A DNA stretch of 64,000 bases from Pogona vitticeps. Its lineage: Eukaryota; Chordata; Lepidosauria; Squamata; Agamidae. The DNA is taken from NCBI RefSeq assembly GCF_051106095.1, contig NC_135795.1, positions 565,501 through 629,500 on the forward strand, in the 5' to 3' direction. Below, piece by piece: positions 12,166 to 23,689 of this stretch. A program made the translations under genes and the position numbers. The notes beneath the pieces are model-generated. The model searched no databases, was not told the origin of the DNA, and was given only the letters and a program-made list of their open reading frames with translations. Position 1 is the stretch's first letter. Each line of letters begins with the position of its first letter.

Positions 12166-12234
12166 CTATCCGTTCTCTCCCCCCCCCCCCAATCCCCGCC
12201 AGCGCAGAGCACAATCAAAGGGCCAGCCAGCCGC

Positions 12235-13199
12235 CGCGGCTCATCCGAGTGCGTTTTATTGGTACATGGTTTCTTCTTCAAGCTTCAGATTTCACCCCGT
12301 TTTACAGGTTGTATCGGCCGCTGCCCCTAAAAAGCCGGGCACAGATGGAACCAACCCTCTCCGCCATGGCCAGAGATCTCTTGGTCGGACCACGAGGGGT
12401 CTTCCTGGGGACGTCCTCCAGCTGGCCACGTTGTATACCTCAGGTTCCTGCTGGTACCTTGGCATGGATGGAGGAGGAGGGGAGGGCCCTCTGCCCCCTT
12501 CGTCCTGGAGGCAAGCGTTAGGCATGAAAATCCAGAACCCTTGTGAAACTCACAGAAAAGCCCCAGTGCCAGTTCTCTTCCAATCGTTTGGAAGGAAATT
12601 GGGTTCCAAGCAATTTAATGCATGCACACAATAACAGAGATTCCCCCCAGCCCCGCTCGCGCCCCCCAAACACCCCCATCATCCAGTTTATCCAGAAGAG
12701 GAGATGCTACGGCCTCACAAGCTGCCAAGTGTGGTCTTTTGTGGGTTGAGGAGTTCCCACAAATGCCATTTCTGGGCTACGAACACACACCACACCTTCC
12801 TGATGGGGGTCTCCAAACGGCCCCCATCTTCCAGTTTTGGCAGTCCCCCAGCTACCCCACCTACTGTGTGCATGGCGAAGCTCAGTGTCCATTCATGGTG
12901 AGAGAATGAGAGGCTCACAACAGTCAAGCCCAAGGGCCATTCGCTTGGGCCAGCATCCAACCGTCGGGGAATTCAGAAAGAAACAGATCGCCCCTCTCGG
13001 ATGCCTACTGAAAAACAAAATGTCCACTGGTCACAACAACACGGGGGTGTGGTGGTGGAGGTGGTGGCGGTGGCGGAAGGGTCAAGATCAGGAAGGGGTT
13101 GACTGGTCACATCATGCAGTCCAAACGGCACATCTCTGTACATGGTGGGACTGCGCAGGACAGCTCCGGCGGCAGAGCCGACCAAGGACACGCCTGGCC
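12235..13199 (-). other. CACNG3: CACNG3 3' UTR (predicted)
   Basis: This is the sequence downstream of the CACNG3 stop codon on the minus strand. The first canonical AATAAA is at 12255-12260 and would give a 3' UTR of about 0.96 kb ending near 12235-12240. An ATTAAA at 12611-12616 is a possible earlier site. No coding exon lies within. The 3' end is inferred from signals only. Confidence 0.6.
12255..12260 (-). terminator. CACNG3: Candidate CACNG3 polyadenylation signal AATAAA
   Basis: Plus-strand TTTATT reads AATAAA on the minus strand, 0.94 kb after the CACNG3 stop. It is the first canonical hexamer downstream of the stop that I found. Confidence 0.6.
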
Positions 13200-13714
13200 T
13201 TAGACCGGGGTGGTTCGTCTGTTGGCTGGGTTGTTGTGCAAAGAGTCCTTGAATTCTTTGGGGAGGGAGTTGTGGATCTGTAGAAACCCATGGTCTCTCT
13301 CTGAGTTGAGCAGGGTCCCCAGCGTCACCTTGGAAGGATCCCTGGAGAGGGTGAACATGGAGATGTCGGTGGACGGGATGGTGCGGAAGCCTTGCCCCAA
13401 TGGAGACAGGTCCCTCGACCTCGGCTCGGTGGAGCGGGAACTGGATCTCCGCCGGAAACGGTAGCGGTACGTCGGCAAGCGGGGGAACGCGGACTTCTTC
13501 AGCAGCGCCACCGAGTGAGATTTGGCACGAACCTGGCGGTGCTTCTCAATGTACATGTGGACGGCGATCACCCCCACCATCTCGGCAATAATGAACGACA
13601 AGGCTCCGAAGTAGAAAGACCAGCCGTAAGAGTAGCTTTTCTTGGAGTCGCTCTGCCCAGGGTCCCCGGCATTTGCTGAGATGTAGACTATAATCCCGAT
13701 GATGTTGCTCAGGC
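13200..13714 (-). CDS. CACNG3: CACNG3 coding exon 4 (TM3 end, TM4, cytoplasmic tail, PDZ ligand)
   Basis: This terminal exon follows a TTCTCGTCAG acceptor and encodes residues 146-316. It starts at [20 protein letters not shown], passes through the fourth membrane segment (about 179-200, including [20 protein letters not shown]) and finishes with a long cytoplasmic tail. The tail has the Arg/Ser-rich [19 protein letters not shown] phosphorylation region typical of TARPs and ends [15 protein letters not shown] is the class I PDZ ligand used to anchor TARPs to PSD-95-type scaffolds. Relative to human gamma-3 as I recall it, the tail has one extra residue ([12 protein letters not shown] versus AKSHSEFLKKS), giving 316 rather than 315 aa. 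The protein is an auxiliary subunit of AMPA receptors and a calcium-channel gamma-family member in neuronal membranes. Confidence 0.97.
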
Positions 13715-13801
13715 CTGACGAGAAGAAACAGAAAACAGGTCTCAGGGATACTGGCCCTGACCCGAAGAGGTCAATGTGCCCAAAGGTGGGCCAGTTGGGT
13801 T

Positions 13802-13803
<2 letters not shown>

Positions 13804-13848
<45 letters not shown>
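13804..13848. repeat. (CT)n microsatellite
   Basis: A perfect run of about 22 CT units 90 bp into CACNG3 intron 3 (upstream of exon 4 on the minus strand, where it reads as GA). Confidence 0.97.
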
Positions 13849-13850
<2 letters not shown>

Positions 13851-14094
13851 CTTTAACTACAACACATTGGGATTATCATAGACATTATGCACACACGCAT
13901 GTAAGAAGAACCGGAAAGCGTTCTCTCCGAGTCCAGAGTAGTCACAGATTTGGGGGGGGGGTGTTTATAGATTGGAGAGCTCATTGTCTCTGTCCCTCTC
14001 AGTTGGCTATCCACACTTGCCCTCTTAGGTCCACTTCTTGGAGAAAGGAGTGAACAGGCAAGATTTCTCAAGAGGCAGAGCACTCTTTGAGTTT

Positions 14095-14285
14095 GAGCAT
14101 TATGTGCCGCCAAGTCAGAGCCCACTCACGGCAACCCCACGAGGGTGTTCAAGGTAAGGGAGAGTTTTAAAGAGCTCTTTGACCGGTTCCATTCCCGCCC
14201 CCCCCATGATTCCTGGGGCCAAGCAGGAAATCGAACCCAGAGCTCCAGAGCCCTGCTCCGTCCCTCTGCCCACTGCACCCCCTTG
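14095..14285 (-). mobile_element. tRNA-derived SINE, squamate type (copy 1)
   Basis: Read on the minus strand it has a tRNA-like head (GTGCAGTGGGC, then the B-box-like GGTTCGATTTCCTGC region) and a body ending near a GTTGCCGTGAGTGGGCTCTG / TTGGCGGCAC segment. The same layout recurs at 15.76 and 25.62 kb. It is diverged and has no clear target duplication. Confidence 0.65.
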
Positions 14286-14429
14286 GAGACACCTAGATCT
14301 TGCTTTCACAATCCCCCTGGGCCCAAGGGGTCCAGTAAGGAAGAGACCAAGGCTGCTCCTTTGGACTGGAAGCTACGGGAACACGCAATAGAGGCGCACC
14401 ATTTTTGTGAGATTAGGCAGAAAGAGTAG

Positions 14430-14449
14430 AAGAGAGAGAGAGAGAGAGA
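14430..14449. repeat. (AG)n microsatellite
   Basis: Ten AG units in CACNG3 intron 3. Confidence 0.9.
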
Positions 14450-15157
14450 CACAGAGCACAGTCAGGTTCAGGATCCTGACACGCTGTTAGGTTTTCTGAA
14501 ACCTGTCTTCCCACCATCTCCCTCCTCAAGTACCAACCACTGCTTTTTTCAGCGCCTCCCCATTTTGGCAAGAATCCTGCTAAGCAGTGTTTGGACCAGG
14601 ATGAGCCGTTCCTGCACCCTTCTGCACCATCAGCAGCCATCCCTCCCTCGAAGCGTCTTCCAGCAATTGGCAGAGCTGAGCCTTGAGCCAAGGGCCGAGG
14701 ACCCTGATGCTGTCATCTCCCTGTGGAGCAGGATCGTCTTTCTCCACGTGCCACCAAATATTGAGAAAGCTTCTGCATCAGGAGAGCAGATCCTGCACGG
14801 GAGGAGGAGGAGGAGGACGGACGACAACTCTAGCTTTCCTCTCCTTCATTTACAAAAGAGGGAACAAAACTCTGCCTTGTGCAAAAAGGTCCCGAGGGGG
14901 CGGGGGGGGGGAAATCAGATGTTTAAAAATTGCTAGAAGATGGAGCCATCTGCTTTAGGAGCCCTCCCGCTTAATTTGATCTAATTTATACGTCTCCGGG
15001 TACTTACTCTGGGGCTGGGGGAAGGGCGTTGACCTCCGAGGGAACCGAAGGCCCTTCATCATTAGTGATTCAAATTGGTCCTGAAATTGCATTGCTCCAG
15101 GACTGAAACTTAGGACAAATGGAACTCTTACACATTCTGAGGAAACTGGGATGAGGC

Positions 15158-15188
15158 GTGTGTGTGTGCATGCATGCATGCATGCATG
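15158..15188. repeat. (GT)n(GCAT)n microsatellite
   Basis: A short GT run passes into about five GCAT/TGCA tetranucleotides, which are self-complementary. Confidence 0.9.
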
Positions 15189-15255
15189 ATGTCCAGCTTC
15201 AGCTGCAGAGTCTTGCTTTGGAAATGGATGCCAGGGGAGGGCTTTCCCTTCCAGA

Positions 15256-15500
15256 GGGGAGCCTTGTGGCACAGTGGTTAAAACCGCAGCACTGCAACAA
15301 AGACTCTACTAACAACCTGAGTTTGATCCTGGGCACAGGTAGTTGACCCAACTTTCTATCCTTCCAGAGTTGGTACATTGAATACCCAGATCAGCGAGGT
15401 GGCGTGTGATGTGGAGCCTGCATAATTAAAATGGTGAACCACCCTGAGAGAGCTTTAAGCACTATGGGGCAGTACAGAAAGAGCAGACTTTGCCCCCCCT
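15256..15500 (+). mobile_element. tRNA-derived SINE, Sauria-like head
   Basis: It begins with GCCTTGTGGCACAGTGGTTA (A-box region) and carries GAGTTTGATCCTGGGCACAG (B-box region). A CTATCCTTCCAGAGTTGGTA block follows, then a tail with CACTATGGGGCAGTACAGAA. This matches the layout of common lizard SINEs in the Sauria group. The element ends near a T-rich stretch around 15.5 kb. Confidence 0.7.
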
Positions 15501-15754
15501 TTTTTTGCAAAAACATAAAATGTTGCCTTTGTGGGATTTTCTAAGCAATAAAATGAACTTGCAAATATTTTCTTGGCGGTCCTGTCTAGTCTCCGAACAG
15601 TTTATCTGCTATCTTCAAACTTCTGTCACATAGAAGATTCAGTGCTTTGAAACGTTATTGTGTGCTGCACAGTTTTCTTTAATGCTCTGCTTGAGCAAAT
15701 GCACAGCAAAAATAAAAAGGAAATAATCTTTCCCCTGTACGGATTTTCTGGGTG

Positions 15755-15962
15755 TATGTGTTGTTCTGTGCTGTCAAGTCAGAACTGACATAGAGTGACC
15801 CTAATAAAGTTTTCAGATGTAAGCGAGGCATTTAAGGAGTGGTTGTATCAATTCCAGACACTCTCCACCACCCGACTCCCATGAATGTCCATGGCTGAGC
15901 GGGGATTCAAACCTAGGTCTCCCGAGTCTTCGTCCATCGCTGTGCCCACAGCACCACACCGG
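15755..15962 (-). mobile_element. tRNA-derived SINE, squamate type (copy 2)
   Basis: On the minus strand it runs from GGTGTGGTGCTGTGGGCACA through GGTTTGAATCCCCGCTCAGC (B-box) and CATGGACATTCATGG to TCAGTTCTGACTTGACAGCA. It is the same family as the elements at 14.1 and 25.6 kb and lies in CACNG3 intron 3. Confidence 0.75.
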
Positions 15963-16681
15963 GTACTTGCATTGGGGTGTGTGTATATATAATTCCAGAA
16001 CGGTTGCTTTTAATCTCCTCTTGCCTCCTCCGGACCAACGGCCTCACACTGCACGGTGGTCTTGCTGCAGGAGCCGAGCGCAGCGATGCCGCTCGTGACT
16101 CTGGAGCCAGCACTTTCCACACAGGTCTTGAGGCCAGACCAACCTGTGGGATTTGCAGGGATTTGCAGTGCAGAGGACGGCTTCAGCTGCCTGCACGTAG
16201 CAAGGCGACCGAATCCCTGAGACACGTTCTGTTCACGAGCCCCCGGCTCTGTGGGTTATTTTCTCATCAGGGCTCAGCTGCAGAAAGGATAACAATTATC
16301 CCTTTATATAGGGTGCAGCATGTGGGGAAAGAGACAAAAGAAGATTCCATCATGAAAGAGCACGTGATGGCGTCAGGAAGTGAGTGATTTCGGAGCCTTT
16401 GATTCTCAAGGAAAGGTTCTGTTTCCTCCCCAGATGGCGCCGCTCCCAGGTGCCGGCTGAACAATTCTGGATGTTATTGGTCTCAAATTGCAGCTTCGGT
16501 TGCCATTCTCATTTTTGTCACAGGGGCTCACCTATTTTTCTTCCTCTTCAGGAGCGTCTTTGACCTTTTCAAAAATTCTGTTGTGCTCTCTTGGTTGGAA
16601 AAGCGCCTTATTGATTCTTGGGAAATCATGGCAGGAAGCATGCATTAGGAAGGTGGCCAGCGGGAGGCACCAGGTACTCAC

Positions 16682-16822
16682 CGGCTGACACGAAGAAGAT
16701 TCCTGCGCTTAAGATGACGTTGAGTTTGCTCTTGTAAAACTCGCTGGCCGCCACACACAGGCCTCCGAAGAAGAGAAGACCAACGCTTAAGATGGGGAAA
16801 ATGCTGGATGCCCTCACTGCTC
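16682..16822 (-). CDS. CACNG3: CACNG3 coding exon 3 (TM2 and TM3)
   Basis: This 141-nt exon lies between a CTTGTCCAG acceptor and a GTGAGTACC donor. It encodes residues 100-145: [20 protein letters not shown], then [20 protein letters not shown] and IFFVSA. It spans the second membrane segment (about 104-124) and most of the third (about 134-155). The 141-nt size and phase-1 borders match the conserved exon structure of the gamma-2/3/4/8 TARP genes. The in-frame join to exons 2 and 4 reconstructs Arg99 and Gly146 codons. Confidence 0.96.
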
Positions 16823-17384
16823 CTGGACAAGGAAGAGGAAATGGCTCATGAAACAGGTTCCCCTGTATCTGACCAGCCCCCAGAGATATCCATTTGTTCA
16901 TTTAAAATATTTCTGTCTCTCCTTTCTCCTTAAAAAGGACCCAAGCAAAAAACTGTTCTGCATTCAGGCCTCTGTCTACAGCTAACAACCTGGGCAACAC
17001 CTTAGAACCCGCCCCCCCTCCCAACCTTCAAATGTTCTTCTGACTATTGATGACATTTTAAAGGATGAACCACTTTAGGGTTCAGACTTTTTAAAAAAAA
17101 CACAGAGAAGATGTTGATCATGCTGGCCCAGATAAAGATAAGAAGGTGGGAATTGGCCGCTGTGATAAATATGGGGCATCAGAAGGACCCAGACGCTCAG
17201 GAGAGATCCAGATCGTCCGGGTTAGCAAATGTGATTTCAGCCCTTAAATGCTGACTGTTCCATTATGTTCCGGTGAAAGGGTTTGCTAGTCAGAACTGTT
17301 TCCCTTGCACATAGGAATGGGGGTGTGCGTGTGTGAAGGGAAAACAGAGAGAGAGAGAGGAGCACCCAATAATGACAAACTTAC
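16823..17384 (-). other. CACNG3: CACNG3 intron 2
   Basis: A short 562-bp intron between GTAAGTTTG and CTTGTCCAG. I see no repeat or exon in it beyond a small GA run near 17.35 kb. Confidence 0.93.
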
Positions 17385-17468
17385 GCAGGAGATACTCGGC
17401 CGCATCCTGATCGTAATCTGCATCTTCGGGAAAATGATTGATTTGCTTACAGATACCTCGAAGCGTCC
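17385..17468 (-). CDS. CACNG3: CACNG3 coding exon 2
   Basis: This 84-nt exon is bounded by a TCCCTCAG-type acceptor and a GTAAGTTTG donor. It encodes residues 71-99: [20 protein letters not shown] followed by QDAAEYLLR. This is the distal part of the first extracellular loop of the claudin-like fold, with the conserved Cys77 and the acidic HFPEDADY segment. The 84-nt length is the usual one for this exon in TARPs. Differences from human (TLRGIC for AFRGVC, N for D in KQINHF) are conservative. Confidence 0.96.
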
Positions 17469-19119
17469 CTGAGGAATAAGAGAAAAAAAAAGAGGGGATG
17501 TGTGAAGAGCCATGCAGCTGGATCAGACCTTTGCTTGTCTCACCCCACACAGTCTCTGAAAAACACAGCAGGAGGAGCGCCGATGCCAAGCCCTGTCAGA
17601 GGGCTAGACCCCCCCCCCCCAGTCTCCTCCACCTTTCCTTCTTCTGTGCCCTGTGATATTCACCCACCTTCTCAAACAGGGGCCTCCTCTCCAACACACC
17701 TTGACAGCCCTCCCTGAAGTCTCAACCCAGGTTTTGAGCAGCATTGCTCCTGTGGGGTTGCTGGACAAGCCCTCTGTGGAGGATGAGCCGGAAAGAACCG
17801 CTTCCCTCCCCCACTGCCTCTGAGCCTGACCTGGAGGAGGGACCGCTGGGTCTCCCAGGTCTTGAACCCTCAGGGATCCAGGAGGCTCAACCCTCAAAGG
17901 AAGAGGTCTCCGTGGTGGCCGAGACTGGGCCGCCTCCCGCTTCCCGGGAACGCTGCCGGATGAAGGCATCAACCTAGCTGGAGACTCCCACGGAACAGCT
18001 CAGCTCAGAGGAAAAATCAGTTTGGGAAGAGGAAATCTCCTTGAGGAAAAGCCCTTCCTCCCAGGGAGGTCGCCTCCTGCAGCTGACTTCCTTTCCCAGA
18101 TGACCAAACGGTGAGGATTCAGCAGCTCGGATTTATAAACCTGATCCTTAGCCTGGAAACAAACTCTCTTCTTTATCTGATCTTGCCTTGCCCATATCCT
18201 GACCCTTGTTGCCAACTCCTTCGCTGTGTATGATGCTCTGGACCCAACTGGATCATGCTTCTTCGGCTCTCCCTCTTTCCCGTGGCGACTCTTGGGCTGC
18301 CGTGGTTTTGGATTGCTGCAATGTTTCAGCAGTGGGGCAGAGAAAACAAGTAGGAAGCTGGCCAACTAACCCATGCAAATATTGATGGAAGCAGGGTGGC
18401 CACAGCATGGAAGTAATTGGCTACAAATAATATAATTCCCTTTAAAAGTTTCATGTCCTCTGTGTGAAGAGCAAAGTAACAAGTAGTTACAAAGTTATTT
18501 TTAAATGTAATCTTTAAAGTGTGTTTTAAGGAATTTTAGCAGCATTTTGGCGGTTTTCCAAACTTTATTCTATTCTTGTTAATCCTATGTGGCAAAAGAA
18601 CTGTTCCTTTGTTTTATCCTTAGTGTTCTTACAGAGTCCTCAAGTGCAGTATCATAGCTGGACTCTAGGTGGAACCAGAGTGTATCCCTCTGTATTTTTC
18701 TGGCCTGTTGGTATGGATATTGTATGGGTAAAAATGTAACTGAAAGAATTACTTGCACAATCAAAGCAATAGTAACAGCAACTTGGCTACCAATAAATAA
18801 CTTGTAAGACAATTTGTTCCTTTCGAAACGTAGCACTATATGCTCTGGATAGACACAGTCCCCTTCCCTCCTGCAATGCCTCAAACTGGAAAACTGGCTT
18901 TTCTCCCAGTAGGAAAAACAAAAACAAAAAACCCAAACTTCAGGGCAGAGAAGGCTGCTAGGTAAAGTGGATGGAGCATAATTGAGGTTTGAAGCTGTTA
19001 GGCATTTAAAAAGAAAAGCATGCTATGATCTTTGGTACCACCTGGTGGGGGGGGACACACACCAAAAGAACAGTGGCTGATCCAAAGTGAAGCATAACAA
19101 TTTAAAAAAATATTTCACC

Positions 19120-19500
19120 GGCACTGGTTTTTAAGGAAATTAGAAAAATTATTGGATGCAATATTAAGATATTGCCAAGTATTGCCCTCCTGGATATAAC
19201 TAAGAATGACCATTTGAAAAAAAGATCAGACAGAGTTAGTAGTTATAATGGTTACCATAGCAAGATTAATATTTGCAAAGAATTGGAAAAGTGACAAACA
19301 AATTAACCTTGAAGATTGGTATAAAGAAATGTGCTGTTTAGCAATTAATTTTAAGTTAACGTGTGAAATGAAGAGGAATGATAAAGTTTAATGATTTCAA
19401 AGATGCATAGAATCTATTCTTGAAAATATGTATTTTCGAAGAGGGAAGGCTAGCAGAAGAATCAATGTATTTTTTGGAGAGGAATGGGATGAAAATTTGT
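19120..19500 (+). mobile_element. L1 LINE ORF2 C-terminal remnant (probable)
   Basis: In pieces the plus strand reads SRVSSYNGYHSKINICK-like or RLIFAKNWK-like peptides, depending on frame. The segment AGATTAATATTTGCAAAGAA, then TTGGAAAAG and GAAGATTGGTATAAAGAAAT recalls the tail of L1 ORF2 (a W-K then E-D-W pattern). It is frame-broken and AT-rich. It ends against the BovB copy. Confidence 0.45.
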
Positions 19501-19529
19501 AAAATGATATTATTAGTTTCCTAGTCCCA

Positions 19530-19745
19530 AGGGTGGAGTGGGCACAGGTGGGGAAGGTTTAATTTGTATTGTGTATAGGAGAAGGGGACGACAGAGGATG
19601 AGATGGTTGGACAGTGTCACCGAAGTGACCAACATGAATTTGACCCAACTCTGGGAGGCAGTGGAAGGCAGGAGGGCCTGGCGTGTGCTCTGGTCCATGG
19701 GGTCACGAAGAGTCGGACACGACTTAACGACTAAACAAAAAAAAA
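19530..19745 (+). mobile_element. BovB (RTE) LINE 3' end
   Basis: Contains AGAGGATGAGATGGTTGGAC, CAGTGTCACCGAAGTGACCA, GGAGGGCCTGGCGTGTGCTC and GGGGTCACGAAGAGTCGGAC, then ACGACTTAACGACTAAACAA and a poly-A tail. This is the diagnostic end of BovB. It encodes the conserved C-terminal peptide RRRGRQRMRWLDSVTEVTN. BovB is abundant in squamates, which is a main reason for assigning the window to that group. Confidence 0.92.
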
Positions 19746-21339
19746 GGGGGGGGTTGTACTGAATATGTATTTTAAGTTAGTTTTGTTATTTGTCATTTTC
19801 CTTTAATAATTTTAAAAAATGTTTCACCAACAGGATGTCTCGCCATACGTACAAGATTTTAACATCTTGATCGGCCCCATTGAGCACAGATTGAGTGTCC
19901 GTATTGTTTGGACTTACGAAGGCATTCTGAACATTCACCCTGCACTATATAGAGCAAAGCTCGGGAGATAAAGGTTTCAACTGACCCAGGCAGTTCTCCA
20001 AAAGAGCCTCATAGATGACAAAGATTTGGAACTACTTGTGCATTTATTTCAGTGGGTTCAACAGACCGTGTGCTTCCTGGTTATCCGAATCATTGGCTGG
20101 TCTATAGGATGACGTCATTGTCGTTGTGATGTGGCCTTAACCCTGATCTCTGAACCAACAGGTTTTAGACGTGTTTCACGTGGAGCACAACAGTTTAGTT
20201 CACTCACTACGTTTCTGATCCCATTCTCCACCTCCCCCAACCCCATTAACGTGTGATGATGACGAAGTAAGTAATCTCTCCAAGCATTTGTGATGAGGCA
20301 GTTTGTAAGCTGTACAAATAAATCTTCCCGCTCCTCCTGTTTACCTCTTCCGAAATGCTTGGAGAGAAAATTACAGTGCCAGAACATAATATGACTTGTG
20401 GGTGGGGGAGGTCTCTTTAGTTTCATGGGATTTTTTAAAAATTTATTTTATTTCAAGGGTAAAGGGAAATAACTCGGGGAGAATCTATTATTTTCAGGAT
20501 CTTTGAGAAAGGCAATCATTTCCATCACGGAATCATAAGCTGATCGTTTGACACATGCGGATGTGGGATAAAGAGTTCTCAGTCCTGAGACAATGTAGGC
20601 AGCGTTTAAAGCATTTGGAGTGTTAAACTCATTACATAAATCCTTGCGTTCCCTTTAACATCTTGGCACCTCTGCCGAAAGCCGTCTGAAATAGCATCTC
20701 CCGCTTCCGAAGGACTCGGCTGGCTCAGCGGCATCTTGCATTTTCCTTTAGGATTCAGCTCAGTTCCCTTGAATTCACATGGCCTGCCCAGACCCAGAAA
20801 GGGTCTCCCGCTCCCAGGGTAGCTGCTGTCCTGACATCGGGTCCAGGGAGGCAGCAAGCCCAGTTAAAGAGCCAAGCCGGCTTTGGGAAGCTGCTGCGGC
20901 AGCTCGTCACGAGCGGATGAGCCCGCGTTTGCAGGCTGTGCTGCCCAAACGGAGGCGCCTTACTCACGATGGCCTGAGATGGCGAGCGGGTGATGCAACT
21001 CCTGGACGAGAGGCTTCTTAGGAGAAGAGTCACGTCCTCCTGCAGGGGCAGCGATGCCCACTCGGGCACACAGCGCTCTCCCCTGGTTCTCACGTGCAAA
21101 GGGGCAGCATGGCATCCTGGGGCCCTTGGCGGAGTGAGAGGTTTATTTGGCCCTGGATTTCTTGGAATGCAGCCCTGTCCGTGTCTGCCTTCCCCAAAAC
21201 TTCATTCCCGGTGAAATTTGTCAGACAAGGCTTTTGGTGGGTTTTTAAATTTATTTCTTTGCTGCTCCAGACTCTCACAGCTGGCCTCTTGACCCTTTCC
21301 TTAGATCATTGACCCTCTGGATCGGTCACACTCTTGCTC

Positions 21340-21430
21340 CTGCAATACCCCAGACATTTGCTAGGCTGTCAGGGGCTGGTGGGGGCTGAAGTCCAAAAGG
21401 CCTGGAAAGCCGCAGGTGGAGAACGGCTGC
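21340..21430. mobile_element. Degenerate MITE half (hAT-like)
   Basis: GGGGCTGGTGGGGGCTGAAG followed by TCCAAAAGGCCTGGAAAGCC and GCAGGTGGAGAAC resembles one arm of the palindromic MITE seen at 47.6 kb. The other arm is not clear. Confidence 0.35.
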
Positions 21431-23689
21431 TGTGGAGGGCAAGGGTTCCCCGCGGGTTTTGGGGGAGACTCGCTGGGATCCAGGCATCCTGCCGCCTTCC
21501 CTCACACCACAATAGAAAACATCTCAAGCCACTGAGAGCACGGGCCAGCACGGGGGCCTCGTAGCAAAGGTTGCTTTTTGGAAGATTGAGAATTAATCCA
21601 CAAAGTGCTTGACCTTTCGGGCACCCCAGAAATCTGTCTCAGGCCAGACAGTAAAAACAAACAAACGGAAAGCAACTGGGAAAGAGTAAGAAAGCAATGC
21701 ATGGCAGGCACGGAAAGCTGAAAGACACGCTCCATGGCTAGAGGGAGTTGATCTCCGTCCAGAGCGCTAGGCTGGGAGCACGACCCCAGCAAAGGCCACA
21801 AGGAGGTAGCTGTCCCGCTTCTCTGGAGACACACAAAGAGGGTAAAAGTGTTTGAGCCTCTCTCCCTAGACAAAAGGCGGAGGCTTGGTTGATGCAACTG
21901 GTGTTTATGATGATGTTGCCACCATGCCTCCATCCGCTGGACTGCTTTTGGTACAGGTCATACCCTTGCATCTCTGTACTGCCCTCCACGTGGCTGGAGA
22001 GGTTGGAGGGAGCCCCGGATAACAACAACACACGAGTGACACCACCTTTCGGCCGGCGCTCAACAGACCTCACACTGGCTTGGAACACCTTAGCAGCCCA
22101 CGGCGCATCCTGACCTTAAGGGTGCCTTGGCCGTGGGAGGGGCAGGATGGGCAGAAGCCTCTTTAGCTGGCAAAGCTCCCCTCGTGCTGGAAGAATTCCC
22201 CTCTGGCTGGCCAGTCTCAGAGGTCTGCTGGCAAAGAGATCGACCAGCAGACGCTCTCGGCCGGTCAAGTTCTTCCAGCAGAAGGGCCAAAAGCGTGGAG
22301 GAGAGATGAGGGCAGAAAGAGGGAGAGAAGCTGAGTTAGGCCAGACCTACATGTTTTCCCCACCAGAAAGGCAGCCGTCATCCCGACACAGAAATGGGGT
22401 TGGGGGGAGGAAAATCCTGAGGAATTTCCAGCATCGCTGGGCTAGGAGATGTTTCGATTCATCCCAGCTTCAGCTGGCTGAGTGTCTGCTCTGCTCTGCT
22501 GGCCCTTGGCCCATTGGGCTACTTAAGGTGGCCGTCTCAATGTGTTTGGGTCCTAAGGGACTGTGGCGAGGCTGGGGCTCCCCCCCAGGCCAAGGTTTGC
22601 TCCTCCAAGTTGAGCCGCCCTTTGCATCTGCCCTCTGACTCACAAGCAGGGAGGCACAGGGGAGCCCGTCAGGGCCCTGATGCTTCCTGACATGCCCTTT
22701 CGATCACTCTGGATCTGAGGAAGGGGCAGGGCTTCTGCCTGTGACTCCCTCCCAGGTCCTTTCCAAGCTAAGACGATTGCCAGCTGTCAGAGGAAGGCGT
22801 GTTGCAAGAGCTGGGGGCTGTCAAACCACAGAAAAATTATTGGAATAATGAATGGACATCTCCACCTTGCTCTGGAATTGACAGCAGAGACGGCGCTAGC
22901 AGCTGCCGCATCTAGGACAGGATTTGCACCCAGAAAAGACCCCCCAGGGCAGACATTTCAAAGGGAGGTACTTGTGATCAAGCAGACACACAAGAGCATT
23001 GTGTCCCACACACAGAGGGACCCCAGACTCCATGCTTAAAGCCAGGACAGAAAAAAAAGAGGTCTCAAGGAGACTGAATGTCCTGTAAGTTTAAAAGCCT
23101 AAGAAATGAGGTGCCTTCTTTGCTCCCGCACCCACTTCCACCTAAGGTGTCAACTGCTCCTGACAACACATACACACTCTGCTGTGGGCTCTGCCACATG
23201 TGCAGAGGTGTTGACCTGGTCCAATGCCCTTTGGCCACCAGAGCACAGCCTAGCCAGTCCCTCCATCTGCTGGGCAGCTCCTGAATTTGGAATCAGGAGA
23301 TCTAATCCTTCCTCTTCCTGTTACTTCCTGTACAGAGCTTCTCCCCAGAGCTGCCACGGTGATCATCCCCGTGGGTGCCCACCCCACCCCACCCCAGATC
23401 ACGCACACCCCACATCAAGCCTCCCCTTGTACAGATCAGTGGTGGATACTTCAGTGGGCGTTGCATGGCCTCCGTGTATGTTCTGCTGATCCTCCTCTCT
23501 AGTTTGGCCCATGACATCTGCAGAGGGATGATGAGGCTGGAGACTCATGTCAGGAACCTGGCGGAACCCAGAGGTAGGAAATGTGACCCCAACCATGTAA
23601 GAAGGCAGGCCCGGGTTCTGTGGATTTTTAAATGCATTTTTGTTACAAACTTCCAGCTAAGAGAAATCCAGACTATGGCAGTCCTGGTG

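Larger units (their letters stand above)
5251..12234. other. Intergenic region between RBBP6 promoter and CACNG3 3' end
   Basis: No conserved protein-coding exon was recognised. It holds a GC-rich block (about 5.45-6.45 kb), a MITE-like inverted repeat (about 5.34-5.44 kb), a CR1 3' end (7.08-7.46 kb), a SINE tail near 12.1 kb and many G/C homopolymer runs. The open frames in the GC-rich part are low-complexity Pro/Arg/Gly translations on both strands. Confidence 0.75.
13715..16681 (-). other. CACNG3: CACNG3 intron 3
   Basis: A 3.0-kb intron between good splice sites (GTGAGTACC donor at 16681 downwards and TTCTCGTCAG acceptor). It contains a (CT)n run, two copies of a minus-strand tRNA-derived SINE and one plus-strand SINE. 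No additional exon was recognised. Confidence 0.9.

Noticed and set aside
15256-15340. tRNA gene suggested by A-box and B-box motifs
   Set aside because: No cloverleaf can be formed with a proper acceptor and anticodon stem, and the motif continues into a SINE body.
18585-18884. 100-codon minus-strand frame with a hydrophobic, membrane-like segment
   Set aside because: There is no ATG at its start (TTG), no recognisable family and no splice context; it lies in repeat-rich intron DNA next to an L1 remnant.
19538-19762. A 74-codon frame with a plausible conserved domain
   Set aside because: It is the end of the BovB reverse-transcriptase frame, part of a truncated LINE and not a host gene.
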